Source of the DNA: Halobacteriales archaeon QS_5_70_15
GTDB taxonomy: Archaea; Halobacteriota; Halobacteria; Halobacteriales; Haloarculaceae
Assembly (NCBI GenBank): GCA_003022005.1
Contig: PXRQ01000081.1
Span: 31,583-95,582 of the forward strand
Reading direction: 5' to 3'
DNA: 64,000 nt
Shown here: in pieces, positions 18,288 through 27,002 of the stretch
Layout: each line of letters begins with the position of its first letter
Numbering within the stretch: the stretch's first letter is position 1
Program-made: the position numbers and the translations under genes
Notes under the pieces: generated by a model
The model's database searches: none
The model's input: the letters and a program-made list of their open reading frames with translations, nothing else
Told to the model about the DNA's origin: nothing

Positions 18288-18959
18288 ATGAAGGGGAACC
18301 CTCTCAGGGAGCGGCTCGAGAGCGACGGGGTGAGCATCGGGACGCGGATGCAGACCCAGTGGCCGGGGTTGTTGGAGATCATCGGCCAGACCGACCGGTT
18401 CGACTACGTCGAGTTCCTCGCCGAGTACGCGCCCTACGACCTGCGCGACCTGGAGAACCTGGCACGGGCGGCGGAGCTCTCGGGCCTGTCGATGATGATC
18501 AAGATCGACGCCGAGAACCGGGCGTTCGTCGCCCAGCGCGCGATGGCCGCCGGCATCCAGAACTACGCCTCGCCCGAGGAGGTCGTCGAGTGGTGCGAGG
18601 ACGCCGTGATCGCGGTCATGGTCGAGAAGGACGAGACCGTCGAGAACCTGGAGGAGATACTCGCTATCGGCGAGATCGACATGGTGCAGTTCGGCCCGGC
18701 GGACTACTCGCTCAGCATCGGCAAGCCCGGCCAGTACGACGACCCCGAGGTCCGGCAGGCCGAGCGGACGACCATCGAGACCGCGCTCGACATGGGCGTG
18801 GCCCCGCGCGCGGAGATCAACCACCCCGACGAGGCCGGGGCGTACCTCGACCTCGGCGTGCGGGATTTCAATCTCGCGACCGACACCAAGATAATCCACG
18901 ACTGGTACGACGAGCAGGTCGACCGGCTGGCGGCGGCGACCGAGGGCTTCTCCCGGTAA
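18288..18959 (+). CDS. HpcH/HpaI-family aldolase lacking an internal segment
   Basis: A 223-residue protein with clear family ends: SIGTRMQTQWPGLLE, FDYVEFLAEYAPYD, MIKIDAENRAFVAQ, then EKDETVENLEEIL, VQFGPADYSLSIG and APRAEINHPDEAG. Relatives are usually about 250-260 residues. Between AMAAGIQN and YASPEEVVEWCED roughly 35-45 residues seem to be missing without a frameshift. That segment normally crosses the barrel and includes part of the substrate loop, so the product may be inactive. Alternatively this is a shorter natural subfamily. AACTTTG about 40 bases upstream may be the promoter. Confidence 0.75.
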   Translation: MKGNPLRERLESDGVSIGTRMQTQWPGLLEIIGQTDRFDYVEFLAEYAPYDLRDLENLARAAELSGLSMMIKIDAENRAFVAQRAMAAGIQNYASPEEVVEWCEDAVIAVMVEKDETVENLEEILAIGEIDMVQFGPADYSLSIGKPGQYDDPEVRQAERTTIETALDMGVAPRAEINHPDEAGAYLDLGVRDFNLATDTKIIHDWYDEQVDRLAAATEGFSR

Positions 18960-18963
18960 GTAG

Positions 18964-19002
18964 CCGCGGTAGGTGGCCGCGGTAGGTGGCCGCGGTAGGT
19001 GG
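18964..19002. repeat. Three perfect tandem copies of a 13-bp unit
   Basis: CCGCGGTAGGTGG is repeated three times without change (18964-18976, 18977-18989, 18990-19002), just after the aldolase stop at 18959. It is a simple tandem repeat between convergent genes. No function can be inferred. Confidence 0.9.
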
Positions 19003-19081
19003 TCGCCGGGGACCGGAACCGAACCGGGGCCCGCACGCCCGTGGGGGAGGCCGGTGCTTCGGCGCTATCCCGGGGCCGGGA

Positions 19082-20131
19082 TCACTGCTGGAACGAGGGG
19101 GAGTAGCACTCCTCGGGGAGGGGTTGGCCCGCGACCGTCTCGTAGGCCGGCGGGTTGAGGACGTTGATCGGCGGGTCGCGGTTCTTGAGGTTCAGTACCG
19201 ACTCCGCCATGAGTTCGTGGATGTACCGGACGGAGTCGGTCGTCACGCCGGCGACGTGGGGCGTCAGGTGGATGTCCTCGACGTCGAGCAGCGGGTTCCC
19301 CTCGACGTCCGGTTCGCCCTCGAAGACGTCGACGGCGGCCCCGCGGAGTTCGTCCGCCTCGAGCGCCGCCGCCAGTTCCTCGTCCGGGTAGATGCCGCCC
19401 CGCGAGGTGTTGACGAGGTACGCCGAGTCCCGCATCCGCTCGAACTCCTCCCGCCCGAGCATGTGGTGGGTCTCCTCGGTGAGCGGGACGTGGACGGTGA
19501 CGAGGTCCGACGTCTCCAGCAGAGTCCCGAGGTCGACCTTCTCCACCCCGAGTTCCTCGGCCCGTCCCTCGGTCATGTACGGGTCGTACACCCGGGCCTC
19601 GAGCCCGTCGGCCCGGAACGGGGCCAGGTTCGAGAGCACTTTCTCGCCGATGAGCCCCATCCCGACGAACCCGAGCGTGGCGTGCTGGAGCTCGAAGCCG
19701 TACTCCTCCGGGACCCGTGCGTCCCAGCCCCGCTCGCGTAGCCCGTGTTCCAGCCGGGCGAAGTTGTGCGCACACGAGATGATCATGCCGACCGTGGCCT
19801 GTGCGGCCGAGGCCGTCGGCCCCTGCGGGGCGTGGGCGGCGACGACGCCGTGCTCGGTCATCGCGTCGAGGTCGAGGTTCTCGTAGCCGGCCCCGGCCCG
19901 CGTGACGAGTTTCAGCGAGTCCACGCTCGCGAGCGACGCCTCCGTGAGGTCGTGGGCGTACGAGACGTACGCGTCAACGCCCCGGAGGTCCTCGGGCTCT
20001 AGCTCCGGGCCGCGGTCGTCGGCCAGATAGGATATCTCGATCCCCGGATCCTCGTGGAGGATCTCGAGACCGGGAACGACGTCCGTTCCCGGGTCCCGCC
20101 TGTCGTACTCGATCGTGACGTGGAACGTCAT
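19082..20131 (-). CDS. D-isomer-specific 2-hydroxyacid dehydrogenase
   Basis: A 349-residue NAD(P)-dependent dehydrogenase. Rossmann motif GMGLIG in GFVGMGLIGEK; catalytic Arg in NTSRGG, Glu in FEGEPDVEG, His in TPHVAGVT. The N-terminal substrate domain starts MTFHVTIEYDRRDPG and includes TRAGAGYENLDL. The C-terminus PLPEECYSPSFQQ is slightly long. It is transcribed in the same direction as the MR/MLE genes upstream (20215 and 21618), with 83 bases to the nearest. It probably reduces a 2-oxo acid or glyoxylate-type product; the substrate is undetermined. Confidence 0.9.
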   Translation of the reverse strand: MTFHVTIEYDRRDPGTDVVPGLEILHEDPGIEISYLADDRGPELEPEDLRGVDAYVSYAHDLTEASLASVDSLKLVTRAGAGYENLDLDAMTEHGVVAAHAPQGPTASAAQATVGMIISCAHNFARLEHGLRERGWDARVPEEYGFELQHATLGFVGMGLIGEKVLSNLAPFRADGLEARVYDPYMTEGRAEELGVEKVDLGTLLETSDLVTVHVPLTEETHHMLGREEFERMRDSAYLVNTSRGGIYPDEELAAALEADELRGAAVDVFEGEPDVEGNPLLDVEDIHLTPHVAGVTTDSVRYIHELMAESVLNLKNRDPPINVLNPPAYETVAGQPLPEECYSPSFQQ

Positions 20132-20214
20132 CCTGGGACGGTCGGGAATCCCCAACCACCCACAAACGGCTTTCGGTTCACCGACCCGCCGGTCGGTTCC
20201 GTCCGTCCGCCGGT

Positions 20215-21435
20215 CTACCCGAACATCGTCCCGGGGTCGTGGAGGTGCTCGCGTGCCACGTCCTCGTCTATGTCGATGCCGAGGCCGGGCGTCTCGGGCA
20301 CCTCGATGTAGCCGTCCCGGATGAGCGGCCCGTCGGCGTCGTGGAGGTCGTCCCACCAGTCGACGTCCCGGGCGTGGTACTCGAGGACGTCGAAGTTGGG
20401 GACCGACGCGCCGAGGTGGACGCAGGCCATGGTCCCGATGGGGCCACAGACGTTGTGCGGCGAGAAGACGATGTAGTTCTCCTCGGCGCGGTTGGCGATG
20501 GCCCGGGACTCCGCGAGGCCGCCACAGGTCGTGGGATCCGGCGTGATGATGTCGACGCCGAAGTCGTAGAGCAGTTCCTTGAACTCGTGGACGCGGAACC
20601 GGTTCTCGCCGGTGGCGATGGGGACCCTGGAGGCGCGGGTCACTTCCCGCTGGGCGTCCATGTTCTCCGGCGGGACGGGGTCCTCGAGCCACATGAGGTC
20701 GTAGTCCTCCAGCTTCCGGCAGAGCCGCTTGGCGCTGTCCAGCGAGTAGTCCCAGTGGACGTCGAACGCGAGGTCGACGTCGTAGCCGATGGCGTCCCGT
20801 ATCGCCTCGACGGTCTCGCGCTTGCGCTCGATGGCCGCGTTCGACACCCGCCCGTTGTACGGGTCGGGGTGGTTATCGAACGGCTGGTCGAGGTCGAACT
20901 TCAGCGCGGTGAACCCCTCGTCGACGACCTCCTCCGCGACGTCGGCGTAGGCTTCGATCGCGTACGCGTCGTCGCCCGCCGGCGAGTGGTAGCCGTGCTC
21001 CAGTTCGAACGCCTCGCCGGCGTGACAGTCACAGTAGATGCGCACCTCGTCGCGGTACTTGCCCCCGAGGAGCTGGTAGACCGGCAGGTCGAGGATCTTG
21101 CCGGCGACGTCCCAGAGGGCGATCTCGATGCCGGAGGCGGCGGTGACGACCTTCCCGGTCGTCCCGCTATGACCCGAGGTCTCCTGGACCATCCGGCGGA
21201 ACAGCCGCTCGACGTCGAGCGGGTTCTCGCCGATCAGGAACCGCTTCATGTACTCCATGACCTCGGTGACGCCGCCACCGCGGTACGACTCGCCGATGCC
21301 GGTGACCCCCGCGTCCGTGTGGACGCGGACGAGGTTCCACTCGAAGTTGCCCTGGACCACGCAGGTCTCGATGTCGGTTATCTCCACGTCGCGACCCTCG
21401 CCGCGGTTCGTGGCGTGGTTTGAGTAGTCTCTCAT
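20215..21435 (-). CDS. Enolase-superfamily sugar-acid dehydratase (MR/MLE, KFD type), intact
   Basis: A 406-residue enzyme of the same subgroup as the 4137 protein. Catalytic K179-F-D181 (TALKFDLDQP), metal site D225-V-H227, E251 in WLEDPVPP, the Glu of ATGENRF, and His in SPHNVCGP. The capping segment VRVHTDAGVTGIGESY and LPVYQLLGGKYRDEV are family-typical. A longer loop after the Lys (FDNHPDPYNGR) distinguishes it from paralogues. The ATG at 21435 gives a 15-residue lead before the DVEIT strand; an internal start is possible. Predicted to dehydrate an aldonate such as gluconate, galactonate or xylonate. Confidence 0.9.
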   Translation of the reverse strand: MRDYSNHATNRGEGRDVEITDIETCVVQGNFEWNLVRVHTDAGVTGIGESYRGGGVTEVMEYMKRFLIGENPLDVERLFRRMVQETSGHSGTTGKVVTAASGIEIALWDVAGKILDLPVYQLLGGKYRDEVRIYCDCHAGEAFELEHGYHSPAGDDAYAIEAYADVAEEVVDEGFTALKFDLDQPFDNHPDPYNGRVSNAAIERKRETVEAIRDAIGYDVDLAFDVHWDYSLDSAKRLCRKLEDYDLMWLEDPVPPENMDAQREVTRASRVPIATGENRFRVHEFKELLYDFGVDIITPDPTTCGGLAESRAIANRAEENYIVFSPHNVCGPIGTMACVHLGASVPNFDVLEYHARDVDWWDDLHDADGPLIRDGYIEVPETPGLGIDIDEDVAREHLHDPGTMFG

Positions 21436-21617
21436 CGCGGTGTGGTAGCCGTTCGCGGGGCGTGACGTATGCGTTTGGGTTCGCGTCGGGACGCGTTTCA
21501 GTTACGTCACTCGTCCGGGAATCCGTCTCGGGTGGGACCGAAAGGGGCCGACGGGGGCTTTCCGAACCGGTTTCGCCTATCAGAGCGATTCGGTTCTCCT
21601 CGTTCGAACGCTCCCCG

Positions 21618-22721
21618 CTATACCCTGAACTCCTCGAGCGCGTCCCGGTCCAGCGTGACGCCGTGGCCGGACCGGTCCGGCACCTCGATGGCCCCGTCCT
21701 CGGGCGTGATGGGGTTCTCGACCACGTCGTCGAAGGACTTGACGTCCGAATCGCGGTAGAAGTACTCCGCCCAGATGCCGTTCTCGATGGCCGCGAGCAG
21801 CTGGACGTGCAGGTCCCAGTTGTAGTGGGGTGCCACGGGGATGTCGTGGCTTGCGGCAGTGTGGGCGACTTTCATGAACTCCGTGACGCCCCCTACTACT
21901 GTGACGTCCGGCTGGACGATCTCGACCGCGTCCTCGCGCATCAGTTCGGCGAAGCCGTACCGGGAGAACTCGAGTTCGCCCGCCGCGACGGGGTAGGAGA
22001 GCGCGGCGTTGACCTCGCGCATCAGGTCGACGCTGTCGGGCATCACCGGCTCCTCGATGAAGTAGGGATCGTACTCCGCGAACGCGCGGCAGGCCCGCAC
22101 GGCCTCCTGTTTGTTCTTCCACTTCCCGTTGGCGTCCATCAGGAGCGTCCGGTCGGGGCCGATGGCCTCGCGGGCCACCCGCACCCGCTCGACCTCCTCC
22201 TCGACGGGCAGGCGCCCCACCTTCATCTTCACGACGTCGTGGCCGCGCTCGACGTACGTCTCCATCTCCTCGCGGAGCCCCGAGAGCCCCTTGTCCTCGC
22301 GGTAGTACCCGCCCGAGGCGTACGCGGGGATCGGCTCGGTCCCACCACCCAGGAGTTTCCCGAGTGACATCCCCGCGGCCTTGGCCTTGATGTCCCAGAG
22401 CGCGATGTCGACACAGGAGATGGCCCGAACGAGGACGCCCTTGCGACCGATCTGGACGGTCCCGTCGAAGGTCTCGCGCCAGAGCCGCTCGGTGTCCCGC
22501 GGGTCCTCCCCGACCAGCATCGGCGCGAGCAGGTCCGAGACCGCGTCGGCGACCAGCCCCGCTCCGCCGTAGCCCAGCGAGTAGCCCAGCCCCTCGTGGC
22601 CCTCGTCGGTCCGGACGTACACGATGGCGTGGTCCCGCTCCTCGATGACGCGGGTCGCGAACGCGACGGGGCTGTCAAGCGGTATCGAGACCGGGAACGC
22701 CTCCACCTCGGTTATCTCCAT
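21618..22721 (-). CDS. Enolase-superfamily (MR/MLE) enzyme with KxK motif, intact
   Basis: A 367-residue enzyme with a mandelate-racemase-like site: K165-M-K167, D196 (LMDANGKW), E223 (FIEEPVMP), the Glu of AAGELE and a His in APHYNWDLH. The N-terminal cap is MEITEVEAFPVSIPLD, and LWDIKAKAAG marks the start of the barrel. The KxK plus His arrangement permits abstraction of protons from either face, as in acid-sugar racemase/dehydratases. It is 182 bases upstream of the gene at 20215 on the same strand, so both may be co-transcribed. Substrate unknown. Confidence 0.88.
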   Translation of the reverse strand: MEITEVEAFPVSIPLDSPVAFATRVIEERDHAIVYVRTDEGHEGLGYSLGYGGAGLVADAVSDLLAPMLVGEDPRDTERLWRETFDGTVQIGRKGVLVRAISCVDIALWDIKAKAAGMSLGKLLGGGTEPIPAYASGGYYREDKGLSGLREEMETYVERGHDVVKMKVGRLPVEEEVERVRVAREAIGPDRTLLMDANGKWKNKQEAVRACRAFAEYDPYFIEEPVMPDSVDLMREVNAALSYPVAAGELEFSRYGFAELMREDAVEIVQPDVTVVGGVTEFMKVAHTAASHDIPVAPHYNWDLHVQLLAAIENGIWAEYFYRDSDVKSFDDVVENPITPEDGAIEVPDRSGHGVTLDRDALEEFRV

Positions 22722-22833
22722 GCGTGCCCGTGGCGAGTCGGAGCGGAGTCAAAGAGTTTTCCGTCCGACCGGGGCCCGCGCCGTCCGGTCCGGGACGGGT
22801 TGCGGGAGCCGGGGCTCCCGGCCGGCGGGCTCG

Positions 22834-22899
22834 TACGGTCGTGTGTAGTCCGGGCGGGAACCGGTACCAGCGAGGGCACGTCGTTACGCACGACCGAAT
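22834..22899. repeat. Shortened palindromic element, family P copy 2
   Basis: The arms TACGGTCGTGTGTAG and GTTACGCACGACCGAAT are those of family P, but the middle is about 16 bases shorter than in the 82-bp copies and pairs less well. On the minus strand the element begins TGATTCGGTCGTGCG, and that TGA is the stop codon of the membrane-protein gene at 22899. Confidence 0.8.
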
Positions 22900-23945
22900 C
22901 AGGCGGGGCGTTCGGCGGCGTCCCGGAGGGCGTCACGTGTCGCCCGGAGGTCGGCCGTCCTCCCCTCCAGGTCCCCGTCCTCCATCCGCGCGGTCAGCGC
23001 CGCCGCGACCGACGCCTCGGCCTCGTGGAGGTCGGCCTCGATGCGGTCGGCCCGTGCCGCCTGGTCCCCGGTCGGATCCCCCGCGCGGGCCTCGGCGAGC
23101 AGCGCCCGCGCGTCCTCGCTCATCCGCAGGGACTGGCGACCGTGCTCGGCCACGGCGGAGTAGGTGGTACGGTTCGACTCCCACTCGACCTCTACGGCCT
23201 CCTCCTCGATGGCCCCGACGACGAACGCCGCCTTCGAGAGGGCCGCGTCCGTCCCCGACACCTTCGGGGAGACGTCCGCCCTGGCGTCGATGGAGACGAG
23301 CACGGCCTTCTCGCCGGTGGTGTAGGGCCCCGCCGGGTACGCCCCGTTCGCGATGGCCCCGGCGCCGACGACCAGGAGCGCGAACAGGAGGACGGCCAGG
23401 AACACGCGCGGGGCCCCCCGGACCCGGTCGGGCCGCCGCAGCGGGTTGTTCGTGCGGTCGGTCAGCGAGTACGGCCGGGCCGACTCGATCCCCTCCACGA
23501 GCCGGCGGGTCCGGTCCGAAGCGCCGTTCACGGCGACGTGGCCACTCCGGGTGGGCCGGACGAACGAGCTGTGGAAGCCCGCGTGGGTGACGACCAGCCC
23601 CTCGCCGTCGTCGAACTCCTCGCGCCGTACCCCGTCGAACCCCTCGAACTCGCGGACCGCGTCGGCGATCGCTTCGAGCTCCCGCGCCGGGTCCTCGACC
23701 GGCGAATCGGAGACGAACGAGGCGCCACGACGGGAGTCGTCCGCGCGGACGCTGCTCAGACGCCGCCAGCCGCGCCGGGCCCAGAGCTTCGCGTGGGCGA
23801 TGGCCCTCGGGAGCCCCGCGACCGCGACCGCGAGCAGCGTGGCGGCGGCGAACGGGGCCCATCCGGGGTAGCGGAGGAAGGCCCAGGCGCTCGCCACCAC
23901 CAGCAGCGTCGCGCCGCCGAGCGAGAGGCCCCTGAGCTTGTTCAT
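22899..23945 (-). CDS. Membrane protein of unknown function
   Basis: A 348-residue protein I do not recognise. Two N-terminal hydrophobic segments (about residues 8-26 and 30-47, LGGATLLVVASAWAF and FAAATLLAVAVAGLP) and a third near 180-200 (VFLAVLLFALLVVGAGAI) suggest three membrane passes. A cytosolic domain lies between them (EFEGFDGVRREEFDDGEG). A Glu/Ala-rich helical C-terminus (ARADRIEADLHEAEASVAA) probably forms a coiled coil. It starts 3 bases after the stop of the small gene at 23949, suggesting an operon. No link to sugar metabolism is visible. Confidence 0.75.
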   Translation of the reverse strand: MNKLRGLSLGGATLLVVASAWAFLRYPGWAPFAAATLLAVAVAGLPRAIAHAKLWARRGWRRLSSVRADDSRRGASFVSDSPVEDPARELEAIADAVREFEGFDGVRREEFDDGEGLVVTHAGFHSSFVRPTRSGHVAVNGASDRTRRLVEGIESARPYSLTDRTNNPLRRPDRVRGAPRVFLAVLLFALLVVGAGAIANGAYPAGPYTTGEKAVLVSIDARADVSPKVSGTDAALSKAAFVVGAIEEEAVEVEWESNRTTYSAVAEHGRQSLRMSEDARALLAEARAGDPTGDQAARADRIEADLHEAEASVAAALTARMEDGDLEGRTADLRATRDALRDAAERPA

Positions 23946-23948
23946 CGG

Positions 23949-24233
23949 TTAGCGGCCGAGGAACGTTCGCCTGATCCGCGCGAAGACGCCCGTCTTGCGC
24001 TCCGCCAGCTCCTTCCGGATGACCTCGCCGACCTTCTCCTCGAGGTCGGCCCGGCTCTCGAACCGGTCGAACTTCCCCCGCGCCATCAGCTCGGAGACCA
24101 TCGCCGAGTTCCCCTCTCCGTCGAGCTGGACGTTCGCGAGGGCGTGTTCGCGCTCGAGTCGCCGGACGGATACCGGATAGGACCATCCCGACTCCTCGAT
24201 GAGCTCGTGCACCGCGTCGGGCCCGTGAGCCAT
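23949..24233 (-). CDS. Small acidic/helical protein of unknown function
   Basis: A 94-residue protein starting MAHGPDAVHELIEESGWSYP. An ATG at 24233 was chosen over an upstream ATG at 24362 because the preceding codons are Arg/Pro-rich and not protein-like, and TATAAACC lies about 25 bases before 24233. The pattern (YPVSVRRLEREHALANVQLD, then RFESRADLEEKVGEVI) recalls small haloarchaeal proteins of the DUF5789 kind, but I am not sure. It is followed almost directly by the membrane protein at 22899, so they are probably co-transcribed. Confidence 0.65.
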   Translation of the reverse strand: MAHGPDAVHELIEESGWSYPVSVRRLEREHALANVQLDGEGNSAMVSELMARGKFDRFESRADLEEKVGEVIRKELAERKTGVFARIRRTFLGR

Positions 24234-24437
24234 ACTCCCGGGTAGGTGCTCTCGGAGGTATAAACCTTGCAGGGGTCGCTCGAGGTCGCTGCGCGTCGTC
24301 GCCGACCGGAGCCGCCCCGGAAGCGGTTTCCGCGGTGAGGCGGGGACGGGAGGTACGGTCACCTCGCCATGCAGTACCGGGAGACGGCAACGGGGGACGC
24401 GGAGGGACGGATCGCCGGTCGAGCCGGCGGCTGGATT

Positions 24438-25405
24438 TCAACGCACCCGGTTCTCGAGATCTTCCCCGTCCCGTCGATCCGCCTCACGTTCCCGGCGACT
24501 ATCCCCGCCAGCCGCGGGTAGTACCGGGAGGTGTGCCCCGCGTTGTGCGGCGTGACGATGACGTTGCCCATGTCCCAGAGGTCGTGGTCCGCGGGGAGCG
24601 GCTCGGGGTCGGTCACGTCGAGCGCCGCCCCCCGGATCGCGTTGCCCCTGACCGCGTCGAGCAGCGCGTCCGTATCGATTATCGGCCCCCGGCCGACGTT
24701 CACGACGACCGACTCCGGCGAGAGCGTGTCGAACGCCGCCGCGTCGACGAGCCCGCGGGTCGTCTCCGTCAGCGGACACGCGAGCACGAGGTAGTCCGTC
24801 CCGGCGAGCGCCTCGTGGAACGGGTCCTCGTCGAAGCCGAACACCTCGTCGGTCGGCCCGCCCTTCTCCGGGGTGTAGCGCACGCCGAGGATGCGGGGCC
24901 CGAACGGCCGCAACCGCTCGACGATGGCCTCGCCGATGGCGCCGAGTCCGACGACGGTGACCGTCGAGTCGGCCAGTTCGGTGTGGTGGGCCCGGTAGTG
25001 GCGCCACTCGCCCCGTTCGCCGCGGCTGACGCCCTCGTGGAGGTTGCGGCTGAACACGAGCACCGACCCGATGACCTGCTCGGCGATGTTCGGGCCGTGG
25101 ACCCCCGAGGCGTTCGTCACCGCGATGCCCCGCTCCTCCAGCGCGTCGAGCGGGAGCCGACCGACACCGGCCGCCGCACACGCGAACAGCCGGAGCTCCT
25201 CGGCGTGGTCGAGCAGGTCCGCATCGAGCGCGTGTCCGGTCGCCACCGGAACCTCCGCGATGAGTTCGCGCTCCTCGGCCGGCGTCCTCGCCCGGACCAC
25301 CTCGTGGTCCGGGAGGCGCTCCCGGAGTTCCTCGGCGTACCGTTCGCTCGACATCCCGTGGGCCCCGCGGCGCAGCACGAGCACGTCCGGGTCGGCCCCG
25401 GTCAT
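24438..25405 (-). pseudogene. D-2-hydroxyacid dehydrogenase with a 3' frameshift
   Basis: A near-complete dehydrogenase: GLGAIG Rossmann motif, Arg in NVGRGP, Glu in DPEPLPAD, His in TPHNAGHT. Close to the end the frame reads RRIDGTGKISRTG and runs on to 24359 as an un-family-like tail. One extra G in the run near 24465-24470 would give DGTGEDLENRVR and a stop at 24438, the normal C-terminus for this family. All catalytic residues precede the shift, so the product (348 residues with the odd tail) may still work. Either a terminal frameshift mutation or a homopolymer sequencing error. Confidence 0.82.
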
Positions 25406-25594
25406 CGACGCTCACCCGCGTCCGGTCCTCGGTTCGCACCGCTCTCTCGAAGCGACATACGGTCGCAGCCTCCATCGCCAGCCTCTTAGTTTCGGTAGTC
25501 CGGGGCTCGGCGGACGTGGTACCCGGGTCACTACTGGTCCAGTCACCGAGTTCCCCACGGTGGGTTTATGCGTCGTCACGATGGAGTGCGGAGC

Positions 25595-26887
25595 ATGGAC
25601 TTTCCCGACGAAGCGACGGTCTCGGCGGTGCTCGACCCCGTCGAGTTCCCGGAGTTTCGCGACGTGCGGTACGACCCGCCGACCCCCGAACTCGGGGACG
25701 TTCCCGGTGCGGCCCGCGAGGCGGTCGACGCGCTGGCCGTCGAGGACCTGCCCGCGGGCGCGACCGTGGCGGTCGGGGTCGGGAGCCGCGGCATCACCGA
25801 CCTCGCTCCGGTCGTCGAGGCCGTCGTGGCGCGGCTCCACGACCGGAACCTCGACCCGGTGATCGTGCCGGCGATGGGTAGCCACGGGGGCGCAACCGCG
25901 GAGGGTCAGCGGGACGTGCTCGCGTCCGTCGGCGTCACCGAGGAGTCCGTCGGGTGTCCGATCGACTCCCGGATGGAGACGGTCGTGCTCGGCGAGTCCG
26001 AACTCGGCTCGCCGGTCCACTTCTCGACGGCCGCGCTCGAGGCCGACGCGGTGCTGGTCGTCAACCGGGTGAAGGCCCACACCAACTTCACCGGGCCGTT
26101 CGAGAGCGGGCTGGCCAAGATGATCGCCGTCGGCCTCGGGAAGCAGCGGGGCGCGAGCGCGGTCCACGAGCGCGCGCTCGTCGAGGGGTACGTCCCCGTC
26201 ATCGAGTCGGCCTTCGAGGTGATCCGCCAGCAGGTGGACCTGCTCGGCGGCGTCGCGATCGTGGAGAACTTCGAGGACCGAACGGCCGAGATCGAGGGGG
26301 TCCGCACGACCGACCTCCCCGACGCCGAGGCGGACCTGCTCGACCGCGCCGACGAGTATATGCCGACGCTCCCCTACGGGGACCTCGATGTCCTCGTCGT
26401 CGAGCGCATCGGGAAGGACATCTCCGGTGCGGGGATGGACACGAACGTCATCGGGCGGTATGAGGTTCTCAACACCGAGGACCCCGAGACCCCCCGCATC
26501 AAGCGAATACTCGTCTTGGGCCTGACCGAGGCGACCCACGGCAACGGGCAGGGGATCGGCCTCGCCGACCTCACGACGGTCGACGTGGTCGAGGAGCTGG
26601 ACCTCGACCAGGTGTACGCGAACGCGCTGACGAGCTCGTCGTTCTCGAAGGGGCGGCTGCCGATGGCGCTCCCGAACGAGGAGCTCGGGCTGACCGCGGC
26701 CGTCTCCGGGGTCGGTCCGTACGACCCCGAGACGACACGCATCGCCTGGATCCGGGACACGGGTCACCTCTCGGAGTTCCGCGTCTCGCCCGCGCTGGCC
26801 CGGGACCCGCCCGAACACGTCGAGGTCGTCGGCCGATCGCGACTGGTCTTCGAGGACGGGCAAGCGCGCTTCGAACCCGTCGGGTAG
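25595..26887 (+). CDS. LarA-like (lactate racemase domain, DUF2088) protein
   Basis: A 430-residue paralogue of the protein at 12412: VGSRGITDLAPV, IPAMGSHGGATAEGQ, VNRVKAHTNFTGP, SGLAKMIAVGLGKQRGA, GKDISGAGMDTNVIG. The conserved His and Lys positions of LarA-type nickel-pincer racemases are present. GGTTTATG about 30 bases before the ATG at 25595 is a good TATA candidate. Followed by an SDR, MR/MLE relic, aldolase, oxidoreductase and FAH protein, it may epimerise a hydroxy acid feeding those steps. The substrate is inferred only by context. Confidence 0.85.
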   Translation: MDFPDEATVSAVLDPVEFPEFRDVRYDPPTPELGDVPGAAREAVDALAVEDLPAGATVAVGVGSRGITDLAPVVEAVVARLHDRNLDPVIVPAMGSHGGATAEGQRDVLASVGVTEESVGCPIDSRMETVVLGESELGSPVHFSTAALEADAVLVVNRVKAHTNFTGPFESGLAKMIAVGLGKQRGASAVHERALVEGYVPVIESAFEVIRQQVDLLGGVAIVENFEDRTAEIEGVRTTDLPDAEADLLDRADEYMPTLPYGDLDVLVVERIGKDISGAGMDTNVIGRYEVLNTEDPETPRIKRILVLGLTEATHGNGQGIGLADLTTVDVVEELDLDQVYANALTSSSFSKGRLPMALPNEELGLTAAVSGVGPYDPETTRIAWIRDTGHLSEFRVSPALARDPPEHVEVVGRSRLVFEDGQARFEPVG

Positions 26888-26890
26888 ACC

Positions 26891-26930
26891 GGAGTGGAGC
26901 GGACCGGAGCGGACCGGAGCGGACCGGAGC
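26891..26930. repeat. Tandem 10-bp repeat
   Basis: GGACCGGAGC occurs three times in perfect tandem (26901-26930), preceded by a diverged copy GGAGTGGAGC at 26891-26900, directly after the LarA-like stop at 26887. A simple tandem repeat upstream of the SDR promoter (CCCTTTTTACGG, about 26970-26981). Confidence 0.85.
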
Positions 26931-27002
26931 AGATCAGACCGAACCCGGTACTGCCCGTCGACGTCAACCCTTTTTACGGTCGGTCGCACAGGCCAGCACG
27001 CC

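Noticed and set aside
22596..24245. Plus-strand 549-codon open frame
   Set aside because: Antisense to the membrane protein and its small partner; composition is that of a shadow frame with no motif.
24359..24437. C-terminal tail of the hydroxyacid dehydrogenase as a genuine extension
   Set aside because: The tail is Arg/Pro/Ser-rich and the normal ending LENRVR plus stop is present one base out of frame just upstream.
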